DNA of 64,000 bases, from the NCBI RefSeq assembly GCF_001672755.1, contig NZ_LZKI01000043.1:1-64000 (forward strand), read 5' to 3'. Positions 26,193 through 38,400 of the stretch are shown piece after piece. Within the stretch, counting starts at the first letter, position 1. Each line of letters starts with the position of its first letter. The notes below the pieces were generated by a model that saw nothing but the letters and a program-made list of their open reading frames with translations, made no database searches and was not told where the DNA came from. This DNA comes from Mycobacterium colombiense (GTDB taxonomy: Bacteria > Actinomycetota > Actinomycetes > Mycobacteriales > Mycobacteriaceae). The position numbers were made by a program, and so were the translations under genes.

Positions 26193-28679
26193 CTAGTCCC
26201 CCACGGGTTCCTCGAGCACTTCGACTGCGGGGCCGCCCAACACCGCCAGCAGGCTCTGCTCGACCACGTCCCGCGCACCGTGCTCGGCGTCGCCTGCCGC
26301 GTCGGCCGCTTCGGCGGACACCGTCACGCAGAACACGTCGGCCGCCGTCGACCCGAAGGTGTTGACCTTCGCCCAGAGGATGTCGGTGCCCGCCCGTTCC
26401 AGCGCACGGGTCAGCAGCGCGAGCAGCCCGAGTCGGTCCATGGCGCGAACCTCGACGATCAACTGGTCCGGTGAGGCCGAGTCGACCCACAGGATGCGGG
26501 GCGGGGCGCTCGACCGGGTGACGGGCACCCCGACCTGGACCTCGCCGGCCCGGCTGGTCGCGGCGCTGACGGCGTCGCTGTCGCGCTTCTCCAGCGTGCC
26601 CAGCACGTCGACGTCGCCGGCCAGCGCGCCGGTGAACTGTTGGCGCAGCAGACCCGCTTCCGGCGGCGAACCGAACAGTGGCGACACCACGAATGCGACG
26701 ATGGCGAAGCCCTCGTAGGTGCTGGCCGAGGCCGAATGGATGCGCAGCGAGTTCAGTGCCAGCACCGCGGCGGCCTTCGACACCAGCCCCCGCTGGTCCG
26801 CTGCGGCCATCACCACGTCCAGGCGCTCACCACCGCTGGTCTTGATGTCCACGTGCACGCCGCGATCCGCGGCCAGTGAGAGATATTGCGGCGCAGCGGG
26901 TTCCACCTTGGGTAGCGATTCCCCCGCCATCACCAGCCGGCAGCGCCGGACCAGGTCCTCGATCAGCGACGCCTTCCACTCGCTCCACACCCCGGGACCG
27001 GTGGCCTTCGAATCCGCCTCGGTCAGTGCGTGCAGGACTTCGAGCAGCAGCGCGTCTCCGCTGAGCGCTTTTACCACGCGCTCAATGGTTTTGGGGTCAT
27101 TGAGGTCGCTGCGGGTGGCCACCATGGGCAGCAGCAGGTGGTGGCGGACCAGTTGTGCCAGCAGCTCGACCTCGACCGGCGGCATGCCCAGCCTGGGCCC
27201 GATCTCGAGCGCCAGGCCCGCGCCGAGCACGCTGTGATCGACGCCGCGGCCCTTTCCGATGTCGTGCAGCAGCGCGCCGAGCGCGAGCAGGTCGGGTCGC
27301 GCGACCCGGGTGGACAGCGGTGCGGCGTTGACGGCCGTCTCGATGACGTGACGGTCCACCGTCCATTTGTGCGCGACGTCGCGGGGCGGCAGGTCGCGGA
27401 TGGCGTCCCATTCCGGCAACAGCCGGCCCCACAACCCGGTGCGGTCCAGCGCCTCGATCGTCGTCACCGTGGTCGGCCCGGCGGACAGCACAACCAGCAA
27501 GTCGTCCAACGCGTCTCGCGGCCACGGCACCGGCATCTCCGGCGCGTTGGCGGCCAGCCGGCTCAGCGTGGCGGCGCCGATCGGCAATCCGGTGTCGGCC
27601 GACGCGGCGGCCACCCGCAACACCAGACCCACGTCGGTATCGGGGCGAGCGTCGCGGGCGAGCACGATCTCTCCGGCGTATTCGACGACGCCCTCGTCCA
27701 GCGGCCGGCGCTTGGGGCGCCGCACCAGGGCCGTCACCCCGCGGCGCGGCAGCGCGTTCTCGGCCGTTCGAATGCCCGTCTCGGTGTGGTAGGCGATGGT
27801 GCGCCCGGCATCGGATAGCTTGCGCGCCAAGTCAAACCGGTCCCCGATGTGCAAGGCTGCGCTGATCTCGTCGGCGTATTGGGCCTGCAGCTGATCACGT
27901 CCGCGACCCGACACCCGGTGCAGCTCGGTGCGCACGTCGAGCAGCGTCAGGTGGGCATCGTCGAGGGATCCCCCGGGCGACTCCGGGCGCGCCATGCCGT
28001 GGCGGTCGATCAGCTGGGCCACGCCCAGCGCATCGAGCAGTTGCACATCGCGCAGGCCGCCGCGACCCGACTTCAGGTCCGGCTCGGCGCGCTGCGCGAT
28101 GCGGCCGCACCGGTCCCAGCGGGCCTGCGTCATTTCGACGAGCTCGTTCATGCGGGAGCGAATTGCGCTGCGCCACTGGCGTCGTGCCCCGGCGATCAAC
28201 TCGTCGGACAGCCGCACGTCGCCGGCGATGTGGCGGGCGTCCAGCATGCCGAGCGCCGCGATCATGTCGGCGTTGGCGACGCCGAGGGCCCCGGAAACGG
28301 TCCGCACGCTGTGGTCGAGCCGAACGTTGGCGTCCCACAACGGGTACCACAACTTGTCGGCGACCTTGCCCAGCACGTCATCGGACTTGTTGTCGTGCAA
28401 CAGCATTAGATCAAGATCGGAATACGGCAACAGCTCATGGCGGCCCAGGCCGCCGATCCCGACGACCGCGAAGCCGCTGTCGTCGGTGATCCCGATCTCG
28501 GCGGCCTTGGCCATCAACCATGATTCGTGCAGATCCAGCCAGGCGTGCCGCAGTTCGGCGGCGTGCAGCTTGCTTCCGTCAGACAACAGTTGGCGCCGCG
28601 AGGCAGCCAGATCGACTGCCCCGCAGGCGCTTTCTGTCCCGCTCAGGTGCCCGGACGAATCGGGGTCGTTCGGGGTCAT
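26193..28679 (-). CDS. glnD: PII uridylyltransferase / adenylyltransferase-type GlnD
   Basis: 828-residue nitrogen sensor that modifies and demodifies PII; in actinobacteria GlnD is known to adenylylate rather than uridylylate it. The nucleotidyltransferase domain shows [19 protein letters not shown] (GxGG and DxD). The HD domain shows [15 protein letters not shown]. Two ACT domains close the protein, with [20 protein letters not shown] and [21 protein letters not shown] at 28679. It is the third gene of amt-glnB-glnD, 45 nt after glnB. All four domains appear intact. Confidence 0.95.
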   Translation of the reverse strand: MTPNDPDSSGHLSGTESACGAVDLAASRRQLLSDGSKLHAAELRHAWLDLHESWLMAKAAEIGITDDSGFAVVGIGGLGRHELLPYSDLDLMLLHDNKSDDVLGKVADKLWYPLWDANVRLDHSVRTVSGALGVANADMIAALGMLDARHIAGDVRLSDELIAGARRQWRSAIRSRMNELVEMTQARWDRCGRIAQRAEPDLKSGRGGLRDVQLLDALGVAQLIDRHGMARPESPGGSLDDAHLTLLDVRTELHRVSGRGRDQLQAQYADEISAALHIGDRFDLARKLSDAGRTIAYHTETGIRTAENALPRRGVTALVRRPKRRPLDEGVVEYAGEIVLARDARPDTDVGLVLRVAAASADTGLPIGAATLSRLAANAPEMPVPWPRDALDDLLVVLSAGPTTVTTIEALDRTGLWGRLLPEWDAIRDLPPRDVAHKWTVDRHVIETAVNAAPLSTRVARPDLLALGALLHDIGKGRGVDHSVLGAGLALEIGPRLGMPPVEVELLAQLVRHHLLLPMVATRSDLNDPKTIERVVKALSGDALLLEVLHALTEADSKATGPGVWSEWKASLIEDLVRRCRLVMAGESLPKVEPAAPQYLSLAADRGVHVDIKTSGGERLDVVMAAADQRGLVSKAAAVLALNSLRIHSASASTYEGFAIVAFVVSPLFGSPPEAGLLRQQFTGALAGDVDVLGTLEKRDSDAVSAATSRAGEVQVGVPVTRSSAPPRILWVDSASPDQLIVEVRAMDRLGLLALLTRALERAGTDILWAKVNTFGSTAADVFCVTVSAEAADAAGDAEHGARDVVEQSLLAVLGGPAVEVLEEPVGD

Positions 28680-28724
28680 GCCCTCCCGGCCCGCCCGGGT
28701 CGAATCAGCAACTGACAGCGGTTG

Positions 28725-30496
<1,772 letters not shown>

Positions 30497-30575
30497 TCGC
30501 AATCTCCTCCGGTCGGCCCACAAATGGCCGCCAGACCTGCGTCTGATGACCTGACCAGAAGATTGCGCAATCGTT

Positions 30576-30613
30576 GTTTCGGCGATGGTGCCACCGTGTT
30601 TCAGCGGGATTAA
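30576..30613 (-). promoter_or_regulatory. GlnR-type box upstream of amt-glnB-glnD
   Basis: On the minus strand the stretch reads TTAAT-n6-GAAAC-n6-GCACC-n6-GAAAC. This is the spacing and alternating pattern of the published GlnR box (gTnAC and GaAAC half sites). Both GAAAC sites are exact and lie 22 bp apart; the two other half sites are degenerate. Its place, 80 bp before amt, fits the known control of this operon by GlnR under nitrogen limitation in mycobacteria. Confidence 0.7.
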
Positions 30614-30622
30614 CGTCCCGCT
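30603..30622 (-). terminator. Hairpin after ftsY
   Basis: Perfect 7-bp inverted repeat AGCGGGA and TCCCGCT with loop TTAACG, 16 bp beyond the ftsY stop. It overlaps one half site of the GlnR box. It may end the ftsY transcript before the amt promoter. There is no U tract. Confidence 0.5.
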
Positions 30623-30638
30623 CGCCGTGTAAGGGGTT

Positions 30639-31979
30639 TCAGCCCAGCAGGGCGTCGACGAAAGCGGCCGGTTCGAACGGCGCGAGGTCGTCTGGGCCTT
30701 CCCCGAGCCCGACGAGTTTGACCGGCACGCCGAGCTCCTGCTGAACCCGAAAGACGATGCCGCCCTTGGCCGTTCCGTCCAGCTTGGTCAACACCGCACC
30801 GGTGATCTCAACCACCTCGGCGAACACCCGGGCCTGGGCCAGCCCGTTCTGCCCGATGGTCGCGTCGAGCACCAGAAACACCTCGTCGACCGCGGCACGC
30901 CGTGTTACGACCCGCTTAACTTTGTCGAGCTCGTCCATCAGCCCAACCTTGGTGTGCAGCCGCCCCGCGGTGTCGATGAGCACCACGTCGGCGCCCGCGA
31001 CGATGCCCTTGTCGACGGCGTCGAATGCCACCGAGGCCGGGTCGGCGCCTTCGGGCCCGCGCACTACCTCCGCGCCCACCCGCGACGCCCAGGTCTGCAG
31101 CTGGTCGGCGGCCGCGGCGCGGAACGTGTCGGCGGCGCCCAGGACCACGCGCCGCCCGTCGGCGACCAGGACCCTGGCCAGCTTGCCGACGGTGGTGGTC
31201 TTTCCGGTGCCGTTCACGCCCACGATCAGCAGCACCGAGGGATGGTCGTCGTGCGGCAGCGCCCGGATCGACCGGTCCATGCCGGGCTGCAACTCCTTGA
31301 TCAGCACGTCGCGCAGCACGGCCTTGGCGTCGGCCTCGGTGCGCACGTCGCTGCTGGCCAGTCGGCTGCGCAGCTGGGAGATCACCGATTCGGCGACCAC
31401 CGGGCCCAGGTCGGCGACCAGCAGCGTGTCCTCGACGTCCTGCCAGGCGTCCTCGTCGAGGTCGCCGCCGCCGATCAGGCCCAGCATGCTGCGGCCGAGC
31501 GCGTTCTGAGACCTGGCCAGCCGGCCGCGCAGCCGCTCCAGCCGACCCTCGGTGGGCGCGATCTCCTCGATCTGGGGGGCGGCCGGGGCCTCGGGCGCGG
31601 GGGCTTCGGGCGCGGAGGCTTCCGGCGCGGGCGGGGCCTGAACGTCTGGTGGCGGCGGGGCCACCTGGGCCTCGGGCTGGGGCGCGGGTTCGGGGAGCTC
31701 GACCTCGGAGATGGTCCGGCGCGGCGCGTCGCGCGGAATCGCCGCGTCGTCGCCTACCGCGGGCAGGCCGGTGGTGTCGAGCCGGTCGGCCGTCGTGGTC
31801 TGGCTGAAGGTGATGCCTGAGGACGCGGTGTAGCCGCCGGACCGGTCGATCGCCCCGGGCTCGGTCCGGGTGGAGAAGCTGATACGGCGGCGCCGATACC
31901 GCAGCAGGCCCAGGACCAGCGCGATGATGACGACCAGGGCAGCGACGACCGCGATGGCGATCCAAAGACCTTGGGACAC
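30639..31979 (-). CDS. ftsY: Signal recognition particle receptor FtsY
   Basis: 446-residue SRP receptor GTPase. An N-terminal membrane helix (IAIAVVAALVVIIALVLGLL) is followed by a basic stretch and a long Pro/Ala/Glu-rich A domain (to about residue 135). The NG domain carries LRGRLARSQNALG, IVGVNGTGKTTTVGKLA (P loop), DTAGRLHTK and LTKLDGTAKGG. The start is GTG at 31979, just before the membrane helix; a second hydrophobic start was not found. It lies close downstream of smc on the same strand, with a repeat between them. Confidence 0.95.
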   Translation of the reverse strand: MSQGLWIAIAVVAALVVIIALVLGLLRYRRRRISFSTRTEPGAIDRSGGYTASSGITFSQTTTADRLDTTGLPAVGDDAAIPRDAPRRTISEVELPEPAPQPEAQVAPPPPDVQAPPAPEASAPEAPAPEAPAAPQIEEIAPTEGRLERLRGRLARSQNALGRSMLGLIGGGDLDEDAWQDVEDTLLVADLGPVVAESVISQLRSRLASSDVRTEADAKAVLRDVLIKELQPGMDRSIRALPHDDHPSVLLIVGVNGTGKTTTVGKLARVLVADGRRVVLGAADTFRAAAADQLQTWASRVGAEVVRGPEGADPASVAFDAVDKGIVAGADVVLIDTAGRLHTKVGLMDELDKVKRVVTRRAAVDEVFLVLDATIGQNGLAQARVFAEVVEITGAVLTKLDGTAKGGIVFRVQQELGVPVKLVGLGEGPDDLAPFEPAAFVDALLG

Positions 31980-32030
31980 GCTGACATTGTTTCAGGGGCG
32001 GCGTGGCCGCCGGGCAGCCACCACCTTCGG

Positions 32031-32103
32031 GCGCTCGCGACCAGCGCTCGCCGGAGGGCGCCGGCCCGCTTCGCCCGGCTACGCCGCGCTCGCGACCAGC
32101 GCT
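32031..32103. repeat. Inverted 54-bp family copy with flanking 18-bp direct repeat
   Basis: The 18-mer GCGCTCGCGACCAGCGCT occurs at 32031-32048 and again at 32086-32103. Between them, at about 32065-32096, is an inverted copy of the 54-bp repeat core (CGCCCGGCTACGCCGCGCTC). The second 18-mer runs into the smc stop codon. It fills the smc-ftsY gap. Confidence 0.75.
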
Positions 32104-35100
32104 ACGAACTGGTGACCAGCTGGTCCACCTGCTGGCCGCGCATCCGCTGGGAGATGACAGCCGTGATGCCGTCGCCCTGCATGGTCACGCCGTAAAGCGC
32201 GTCCGCGACCTCCATCGTCGGCTTCTGGTGCGTGATGATGAGCAGCTGCGAGCGCGCCCGCAACAGCTCGAACAGCGAGATCAGCCGCCGCAGGTTGGTG
32301 TCGTCGAGGGCGGCCTCCACCTCGTCCATGATGTAGAACGGCGACGGGCGGGCGCGGAAGATCGCGACCAGCATCGCCACCGCCGTCAGCGCCTTCTCGC
32401 CACCGGACAGCAGCGACAGCCGGGTGACCTTCTTGCCCGGCGGGCGGGCCTCGACCTCGATGCCGGTGGTGAGCATGTCGTCGGGGTTGGTCAGCCGCAG
32501 CCGGCCCTCACCGCCGGGGAACAGCACGGTGAAGACCTCGGTGAACTCGCGTTCGACGTCGGTGTAGGCCTCGCTGAACACCTGCAGGATGCGGGCGTCG
32601 ACCTCGTCGACCACCCCGAGCAGGTCCTTGCGGGCGGCCTTGACGTCCTCGAGCTGGGTGGACAGGAAGTTGTAGCGCTCCTCGAGCGCGGCGAACTCCT
32701 CCAGGGCCAGCGGGTTGACCCGGCCCAGTTCGGCCAGCTCACGCTCGGCCCGCTTGGCCCGCCGCTCCTGGGTGGGCCGGTCGTAGGGAATCGGGGCGGG
32801 CGCGAATACCTGTTCGCCGCGTTCCTTGGCCTGCTCGTATTCGGCCATCTCCAGGTCGGAGGGCGGCAGCTGATTCTCCGGACCGTACTCGGCGATCAGG
32901 TCGGCCGGCGCCATGCCGAACTGCTCGAGCACCATTTGTTCGAGCTGCTCGATCCGCATGGCCGCCTGGGCATTGGCCACTTCGTCGCGGTGCAGCGAGT
33001 CGGTCAGGGCGGCCACCCGGGCGCTCAGCGCGTTCACCTCGTCGCGGACCGCGGCCATCGCGGTCGCACGCTGCTGGCGTTCGGCGGCCAGGGCGTCGCG
33101 GATCTTGGAGGCGGCGTCGACGACCCCGTTCAGCCGCTGCGCCAGCAGCCGCCCCGAGTCGGCCACCGCGGCCGCCACCGCGGCGGCGCGCAGCCGCGCC
33201 TCCCGCGCCTGCTGGGCCCGCAGCCGGGCTTCGCGTTCGGCCGCGGCCGCGCGGCGCAGCGAATCCGCCCGCCCGCGAACCGCATTCGCGCGCTCTTCGG
33301 CGGTCCGCACCGCCAGCCGGGCCTCCACCTCGACGCTGCGGGCGGTTTCGGTCGCCGCGGCGATCTGCTGACGGTTCACGGGTTCTTCGGATGGCGCGTG
33401 CTGGGTCTCCTGGGCGTTGCGCAGCCGCGTTTCCAGTTCGGTGACTTCGGCGACGGTCTGGGTCCGGCCCGCCTCGAGCTCTTCGCGCTGCCGTAGCAGC
33501 CCGCTCCACTCGTCCTCGGACGTCCGGGCCTCCTGGCCGAGCCGGCCCAGCTGCTCGTACATCCCGGAGATCTCGCTGTCGGACTCGTTGAGCGCGGCCA
33601 GCGCCTGCTCGGCCGAATCCTGGCGGGCGGCCTGCTCGGTCAGCGCCCCGGACAGCGCCGCGGTCAGCTGGGCGACCCGGGCCTCCGCGGCGGTCAGCTC
33701 GTCGCCGGCCTTATCGATCTCCGAGGTCACCTCGAGGGTGGACAGCTTGCGGTCCGAGCCGCCGCTCACCCAGCCGGCGCCCACCAGGTCACCGTCGAGC
33801 GTGACCGCGCGCAGCTGAGGGTGCGCCGCCACCAGGGTCAGCGCCTGGTCCAGGTCGTCGACCACCGCGACGCCGGAGAGCATGGCCGTGATCGCGCCGC
33901 GCAGCCGCGCCGGCGCGTCGATCAGGTCGAGCGCCCACCGCGCGCCCGCCGGGGCCTGCTGCGGCGCGGGCTGATCGGCGGGCCAGTCGCCCAGCACCAA
34001 CGCGGCGCGGCCGCCGTCCGCCTCCTTGAGGGCGGCGACGGCCGAGCGGGCCGCGCCGAAGCTTTCGGCGGCCAGCGCGTCGGCCGCCGACCCCAGCACC
34101 GCGGCCAGCGCCGCCTCGTAGCCGGGGCGAACCTTGACCAGCTTGGCCATCGGACCCAAAAGTCCTGTGCCACCGTGGTTTTGGGTGAGCCACGCCGCGC
34201 CGTCCTTGCGGTCCAGCCCGATCGCCAGCGCGTCGATGCGGGCCCGCAAGGACGCCACCTGGCGTTCGGCGTCCCGCTCGGCGGACTGCAGCTCGGCCAC
34301 CCGCTCGTCGGCCAGCCGCAGCGCGGCCACGGTGCGCTCGTGGTGTTCGTCCAGACCCACCTCGCCCTGATCAAGTTCACCGACCCGGCCCTGCACGGTC
34401 TCGAATTCGGCCTTGGCCTGCTGTGCGCGGGCGGCGGCCTGTTCGATGCGTTCGGACAGGCGCGCCACGCTGTCGTCGATCGATTCGACGCGCGCCCGCA
34501 TCGTCTCCACCTGACCGGCCAAGCGCGCCAAGCCTTCTCGGCGATCCGCCTCCGCGCGCACCGCCGCCATGTGGGCCCGGTCGGCCTCGGCGGCTTCGCG
34601 CTCGCGCTCGGCCAATTCGGCGCGGGCGCCGTCCAGGCGGGTGCGCGCCCCGGCCAGTTCGGCGAGCAGCTGCCGCTCGGCGACCGCGACCTGCTCGGCC
34701 TCGGCTTCCAGCGCGTCGGGGTCGGTGTCGCTGGGGGCGAGCGGCTCCACATCGAGGTGGTGGGCCCGCTCGCTGGCGATGCGCACGGTCGCGGCGACCC
34801 GTTCGGCCAGCGCGGACAGCGCGAACCAGGTGTGCTGCACCGACTCGGCCCGGCTCGACAGTTCGCCGACCGCGGCCTCGTGCGTGGTCAGCTCCTCGGA
34901 CGCCACGGCCAGCCGCGACGAGGCCTGGTCGTGGTCGCGGCGCATGGCGGCCTCGGCCTCGAAGATCGCCTCGCGCTCGCCCTGCCGGTTGACCAGGTCG
35001 TCGGCGGCCAGCCGCAGCCGGGCGTCACGCAGGTCGGCCTGGATGGTCTGGGCGCGACGGGCCACCTCGGCTTGGCGGCCCAGCGGCTTGAGCTGGCGGC

Positions 35101-35695
35101 GCAGTTCGGTGGTCAGGTCGGTGAGCCGGGCCAGATTCGCCGACATCGCGTCGAGTTTGCGGAGGGCCTTTTCCTTGCGCTTGCGGTGCTTGAGCACACC
35201 GGCGGCTTCCTCGATGAACGCGCGACGGTCCTCGGGCCGCGATTGCAGGATCTCGTCGAGCTTGCCCTGCCCGACGATGACGTGCATCTCCCGGCCGATC
35301 CCGGAGTCGCTCAGCAGCTCCTGAACGTCCATCAAACGGCAACTGCTGCCGTTGATTTCGTACTCGCTGGCGCCGTCGCGGAACATCCGCCGCGTGATGG
35401 ACACCTCGGAGTATTCGATGGGCAGCGCGTTGTCGGAGTTGTCGATGGTGACGGTGACCTCGGCGCGGCCCAGCGGGGCCCGCGACGAGGTCCCGGCGAA
35501 GATGACGTCTTCCATCTTGCCGCCGCGCAGCGTCTTTGCCCCCTGCTCCCCCATCACCCAGGCCAGCGCGTCGACGACGTTGGATTTGCCCGAGCCGTTG
35601 GGCCCGACGACGGCGGTGATGCCCGGCTCGAAGCGCAGAGTCGTCGGCGAGGCGAAGGACTTGAAGCCCTTCAGCGTCAGACTCTTGAGGTACAC
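32102..35695 (-). CDS. smc: Chromosome segregation ATPase Smc
   Basis: 1197-residue SMC protein that folds and helps separate chromosomes. The N-terminal head shows [14 protein letters not shown] (Walker A). Two long coiled coils flank a hinge (about residues 510-660, with [15 protein letters not shown] and VSGGSDRK). The C-terminal head shows [14 protein letters not shown] (signature) and [13 protein letters not shown] (Walker B). GTG at 35695 is the family start ([15 protein letters not shown]). The length is typical. The gene has its own 245-bp upstream region, which holds a strong hairpin. Confidence 0.96.
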   Translation of the reverse strand: MYLKSLTLKGFKSFASPTTLRFEPGITAVVGPNGSGKSNVVDALAWVMGEQGAKTLRGGKMEDVIFAGTSSRAPLGRAEVTVTIDNSDNALPIEYSEVSITRRMFRDGASEYEINGSSCRLMDVQELLSDSGIGREMHVIVGQGKLDEILQSRPEDRRAFIEEAAGVLKHRKRKEKALRKLDAMSANLARLTDLTTELRRQLKPLGRQAEVARRAQTIQADLRDARLRLAADDLVNRQGEREAIFEAEAAMRRDHDQASSRLAVASEELTTHEAAVGELSSRAESVQHTWFALSALAERVAATVRIASERAHHLDVEPLAPSDTDPDALEAEAEQVAVAERQLLAELAGARTRLDGARAELAEREREAAEADRAHMAAVRAEADRREGLARLAGQVETMRARVESIDDSVARLSERIEQAAARAQQAKAEFETVQGRVGELDQGEVGLDEHHERTVAALRLADERVAELQSAERDAERQVASLRARIDALAIGLDRKDGAAWLTQNHGGTGLLGPMAKLVKVRPGYEAALAAVLGSAADALAAESFGAARSAVAALKEADGGRAALVLGDWPADQPAPQQAPAGARWALDLIDAPARLRGAITAMLSGVAVVDDLDQALTLVAAHPQLRAVTLDGDLVGAGWVSGGSDRKLSTLEVTSEIDKAGDELTAAEARVAQLTAALSGALTEQAARQDSAEQALAALNESDSEISGMYEQLGRLGQEARTSEDEWSGLLRQREELEAGRTQTVAEVTELETRLRNAQETQHAPSEEPVNRQQIAAATETARSVEVEARLAVRTAEERANAVRGRADSLRRAAAAEREARLRAQQAREARLRAAAVAAAVADSGRLLAQRLNGVVDAASKIRDALAAERQQRATAMAAVRDEVNALSARVAALTDSLHRDEVANAQAAMRIEQLEQMVLEQFGMAPADLIAEYGPENQLPPSDLEMAEYEQAKERGEQVFAPAPIPYDRPTQERRAKRAERELAELGRVNPLALEEFAALEERYNFLSTQLEDVKAARKDLLGVVDEVDARILQVFSEAYTDVEREFTEVFTVLFPGGEGRLRLTNPDDMLTTGIEVEARPPGKKVTRLSLLSGGEKALTAVAMLVAIFRARPSPFYIMDEVEAALDDTNLRRLISLFELLRARSQLLIITHQKPTMEVADALYGVTMQGDGITAVISQRMRGQQVDQLVTSS

Positions 35696-35840
35696 GGCGA
35701 GCCAGACTACCGCTCAAATCCCCCCGGATTGCTGCACCGAGGGGTGTCGGCAGGCCCGAAATGTGGCCGCGCTCCGAGCGGTCGGCGCACTCGTCACAGT
35801 GGCCACATCAGCCACGGAGAGAAGGCGATTGCGTCTGTCT

Positions 35841-35872
35841 GAAACGCGCTAGCACCGGCGCTAGCGCGTTTC
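35841..35872. terminator. Perfect 13-bp hairpin between acyP and smc
   Basis: GAAACGCGCTAGC (35841-35853) and its exact complement GCTAGCGCGTTTC (35860-35872) flank the 6-nt loop ACCGGC. It stands 69 nt beyond the acyP stop and 146 nt before the smc start, both on the minus strand. The stable stem without a U tract fits a mycobacterial-type terminator of acyP, or an operator. A weaker 8-bp inverted repeat (ATGTGGCC at 35761 and GGCCACAT at 35801) lies closer to smc. Confidence 0.6.
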
Positions 35873-35940
35873 GGATTCGGCTATCGAAGCCAGAGCCGGT
35901 GCCAGTGTGACGGATGTGACGCGCGGGGCGGCGACGTGTC

Positions 35941-36234
35941 TCAGCGCTCGACGAATCCCTCGAACCGCTCCTGCGGCGGCGACCAGTCGGCGACCACCTT
36001 GTCGACGTGGCCGGGCCGCGACGGCCAGGCCGTGCCGCCTTCCAGCAGGTGCAGCAGCTGCTCGCCGGCCGCCCGCGGCCCCTGGGCGACCACCAGGACG
36101 CGGCCGTCGGCCTGGTTGGCCGCGTAACCGGTGAGGCCCAGCTCCAGCGCGCGGCAGCGCGTCCACCAGCGGAATCCCACCCCCTGGACCCGGCCGTGCA
36201 CCCAGGCTGTGAGCCGGGTGTCAGGCTCCGACAT
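35941..36234 (-). CDS. acyP: Acylphosphatase
   Basis: 97-residue acylphosphatase that splits carboxyl-phosphate bonds. The catalytic Arg and Asn lie in HGRVQGVGFRWW and GYAANQADGRV, with the usual ferredoxin-like fold. The length is standard. It overlaps the end of osmC by 14 bases, so the two are co-transcribed and coupled. Its physiological substrate is not known in this family. Confidence 0.93.
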   Translation of the reverse strand: MSEPDTRLTAWVHGRVQGVGFRWWTRCRALELGLTGYAANQADGRVLVVAQGPRAAGEQLLHLLEGGTAWPSRPGHVDKVVADWSPPQERFEGFVER

Positions 36235-36646
36235 TGTTCGCCTCGGAGCTGACCTCGAAGTTGACCGTGGTACCGGACTTCAGCGTGCGCCCGACGGTGC
36301 AAACCTGATCGATGGCCCGGCTGACCACGACCAGCAAGCGCTCCTTCTCGTCGTCGGCCAGGCTCGACAGGTCCAGTTCCAGGGTCTCCTCGAGCAGCGG
36401 ATAGCGCTCCTGCTCGCGGTCGGCGGCGCCGGAGACCCTGACGACCGCCTGGTAGTCGTCGCCCAGCCGGCGGGCCAGCGGCAGGTCGCTGGACATCCCG
36501 CTGCACGCCGCGAGCGCGATCTTGAGCAGCTCACCGGGGGTGAACACGCCGTCGACGTCCTCGGAACCGATCAGCACCTGCGCGCCGCGCGAGCTGTATC
36601 CGGTGTAGCGGCGAGTCCCGGTGCGTTCCACCCATAGTTCGGCCAT
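36221..36646 (-). CDS. OsmC family peroxide-detoxifying protein
   Basis: 141-residue OsmC/Ohr-fold protein that reduces organic or fatty acid hydroperoxides using a Cys pair. The two Cys are visible in LAACSGMSSDLPLA (about residue 48) and IDQVCTVGRTL (about 118). The N-terminal strand pair is typical. It corresponds to Rv2923c. It overlaps acyP by 14 bases and runs away from the PIG-L gene, whose start is 53 bp off. Confidence 0.9.
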   Translation of the reverse strand: MAELWVERTGTRRYTGYSSRGAQVLIGSEDVDGVFTPGELLKIALAACSGMSSDLPLARRLGDDYQAVVRVSGAADREQERYPLLEETLELDLSSLADDEKERLLVVVSRAIDQVCTVGRTLKSGTTVNFEVSSEANNVGA

Positions 36647-36699
36647 GGCTTATTTCTACCGGGCGAGGCGAACTCGGACGCGCGGGCATACTGCAAGGC

Positions 36700-37482
36700 A
36701 TGGCCACCGTGGTCGCTTTCCATGCCCACCCGGACGACGAGGTCGTGCTCACCGGCGGCACCCTGGCGCGGGCGGCCACGGCCGGACACCGGGTGGTCGT
36801 GGTCACGGCCACCGACGGGCGTATCCACAACGAGGACGGCGACTACCGGCTCGACGAATTACACCGAAGCGCAAGCATTCTCGGGGCGCACCGGGTGGAG
36901 TGCCTCGGGTATGCCGACAGCGGCTATGGCCCGCTGTTCTATCCGGACCCACCCGGACGCACCCGGTTCGGGCGGGCCGATGTCGACGAGGCCGCCGGGC
37001 GGCTGGCCCGCATTCTGCGCGACGAAAACGCCGACCTGCTGCTCAGCTACCAGCCCAACGGCGGCTACGGCCATCGGGACCACGTCCAGGTGCACCACGT
37101 CGGCAAGCGGGCCGCCGAACTCGCCGCCACGCCGCGGGTGCTGGAGGTGACGATGCCGCGCGAAATGCTGCTCCGCGTCAGCGATCTCGCGCACCTGTTG
37201 CGGCTGCCCGGGCCGTACGAGCGGGACATCGTTCGCGGTGCCTACGCGCCGCGCGCCACAATCACCCATCGAGTCAACGTCTTTCGCTATGCGCGCCAGA
37301 AGCGCGACGCATTCGCCGCACACGGCTCTCAGATCGGCGCTTCCGCCCTGGCCGCGCGGGTGTTCGGGCTACTGCTCCGGTTGCCACCCCAGGTGTTCGG
37401 CGCGCTGTTCAGCCACGAGTGGTTCGTGGACCCCGCGTTGCCCACGCCCACCGGCACGCTGCGGCGCGACATCTTCGACTGA
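36700..37482 (+). CDS. PIG-L/LmbE family deacetylase
   Basis: 260-residue zinc-dependent N-acetyl-sugar deacetylase of the LmbE/MshB family. The metal motif AHPDDEV is seen near residue 9-15 and the second His site in YGHRDHVQVHH (about residue 125-135). The C-terminal 90 residues depart from MshB. Mycothiol synthesis needs a family member, but a gene elsewhere normally serves that, so this one probably acts on another GlcNAc-containing compound. ATG at 36700 follows AAGG closely. Not in this place in M. tuberculosis as I recall. Confidence 0.85.
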   Translation: MATVVAFHAHPDDEVVLTGGTLARAATAGHRVVVVTATDGRIHNEDGDYRLDELHRSASILGAHRVECLGYADSGYGPLFYPDPPGRTRFGRADVDEAAGRLARILRDENADLLLSYQPNGGYGHRDHVQVHHVGKRAAELAATPRVLEVTMPREMLLRVSDLAHLLRLPGPYERDIVRGAYAPRATITHRVNVFRYARQKRDAFAAHGSQIGASALAARVFGLLLRLPPQVFGALFSHEWFVDPALPTPTGTLRRDIFD

Positions 37483-37493
37483 GTCGCCCGAAG
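37473..37493. terminator. Imperfect hairpin between PIG-L gene and fpg
   Basis: CTTCGACT and AGTCG-CCC-GAAG pair around a single central G, with a 3-nt bulge on one side. It covers the stop of the deacetylase gene and lies 5 bp from the fpg stop. Possible shared terminator. Confidence 0.3.
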
Positions 37494-37497
37494 GCAC

Positions 37498-38400
37498 TCA
37501 ACCACGCGGTCGCGGTTGGCATTTCGGACAGTAGAACGAGGAGCGGTTCATGAATCTCTCCCGGCGCATCACTGCCCCGCAACGGCGGCAGGCTTCGCCC
37601 TCGCGGCCGTAGGCGTCCAGCGATCGGTCGAAGTATCCGGATTCGCCGTTGACGTTGACGTACAGCGAATCGAACGAGGTCCCGCCCTGGGCCAGCGCGT
37701 CGCGCATCACCTCGGCGGCCGCGTCCAGCACGGCGATCAACTGCTTGCGGCTCAGCGTGTCGGCGATCCGCGCGCCGTTCAGCTTGGCGCGCCACAGCGC
37801 CTCGTCGGCGTAGATGTTGCCGATGCCGGACACCACCTGCTGATCGAGAAGCTGCCGCTTGATCTCGGAATGCTTGCGCCGCAACACTTTCACCACCGCA
37901 TCCGCATCGAAGCGGGGGTCCAGCGGGTCACGCGCCAGATGCGCGACCGGCTCCGGCAGCACGCTGCCGTCCACCTCGACCAGATCGGCGAGCATCCATC
38001 CACCGAAGGTGCGCTGATCGGCGAAGCTCAGCACGGTCCCGTCGTCGAGCAGCGCGGAGATCCGGACGTGGTCGGCGCGCGGCCCCTTCCCCCTCGCCGC
38101 TTCGCGGCTGGGGGGACCCCCACCCAGCAGCATCTGCCCGCTCATGCCGAGGTGCACCACCAGCGCCGTATCCGATTCCCGCCCAGCGGGTTCCGTGTCC
38201 AGCAGCAGCCACAGGTACTTGCCGCGCCGATCCGTGCCGGTGATCCGCGCGTTCAGCAGCCGGGCGGTGAGGTCGGCGGGCCCGGCTTCGTGACGACGCA
38301 CCGCACGCGGGTGATGCACCCGGACGGCGGTCATCGTCTTGCCGACGACGTGGGCGTGCAGGCCGCGGCGCACCACCTCGACTTCGGGCAGTTCGGGCAT
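37498..38400 (-). CDS. fpg: Formamidopyrimidine-DNA glycosylase
   Basis: 300-residue bifunctional glycosylase/lyase that removes oxidised purines. The N-terminal Pro2 nucleophile and Glu3 (MPELPEVE) are intact, Lys61 (GKYLW) is in place, and the C-terminal zinc finger has CRRCG and CPKC. Compared with the tuberculosis protein, about 11 residues are added after [11 protein letters not shown]: residues 93-110 ([18 protein letters not shown]) are encoded by a repeat-like hairpin sequence. The addition lies in a surface loop of the N-terminal domain and keeps the frame. The start codon directly abuts the rnc stop. Confidence 0.93.
   Translation of the reverse strand: MPELPEVEVVRRGLHAHVVGKTMTAVRVHHPRAVRRHEAGPADLTARLLNARITGTDRRGKYLWLLLDTEPAGRESDTALVVHLGMSGQMLLGGGPPSREAARGKGPRADHVRISALLDDGTVLSFADQRTFGGWMLADLVEVDGSVLPEPVAHLARDPLDPRFDADAVVKVLRRKHSEIKRQLLDQQVVSGIGNIYADEALWRAKLNGARIADTLSRKQLIAVLDAAAEVMRDALAQGGTSFDSLYVNVNGESGYFDRSLDAYGREGEACRRCGAVMRRERFMNRSSFYCPKCQPRPRG
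38071..38124. repeat. Repeat-like hairpin insertion inside fpg
   Basis: The stretch holds GCCGCTTCGCGGC within flanking C and G runs (CCCCTC and GGGGGG), so a stem-loop of about ten pairs can form. It encodes a Gly/Pro/Arg-rich segment foreign to the fpg family. I recall similar sequences in mycobacterial intergenic regions, but no second copy was found in this window. Confidence 0.6.

Noticed and set aside
33821-35842. Long plus-strand frame opposite smc
   Set aside because: Antisense shadow of smc; no conserved motif.
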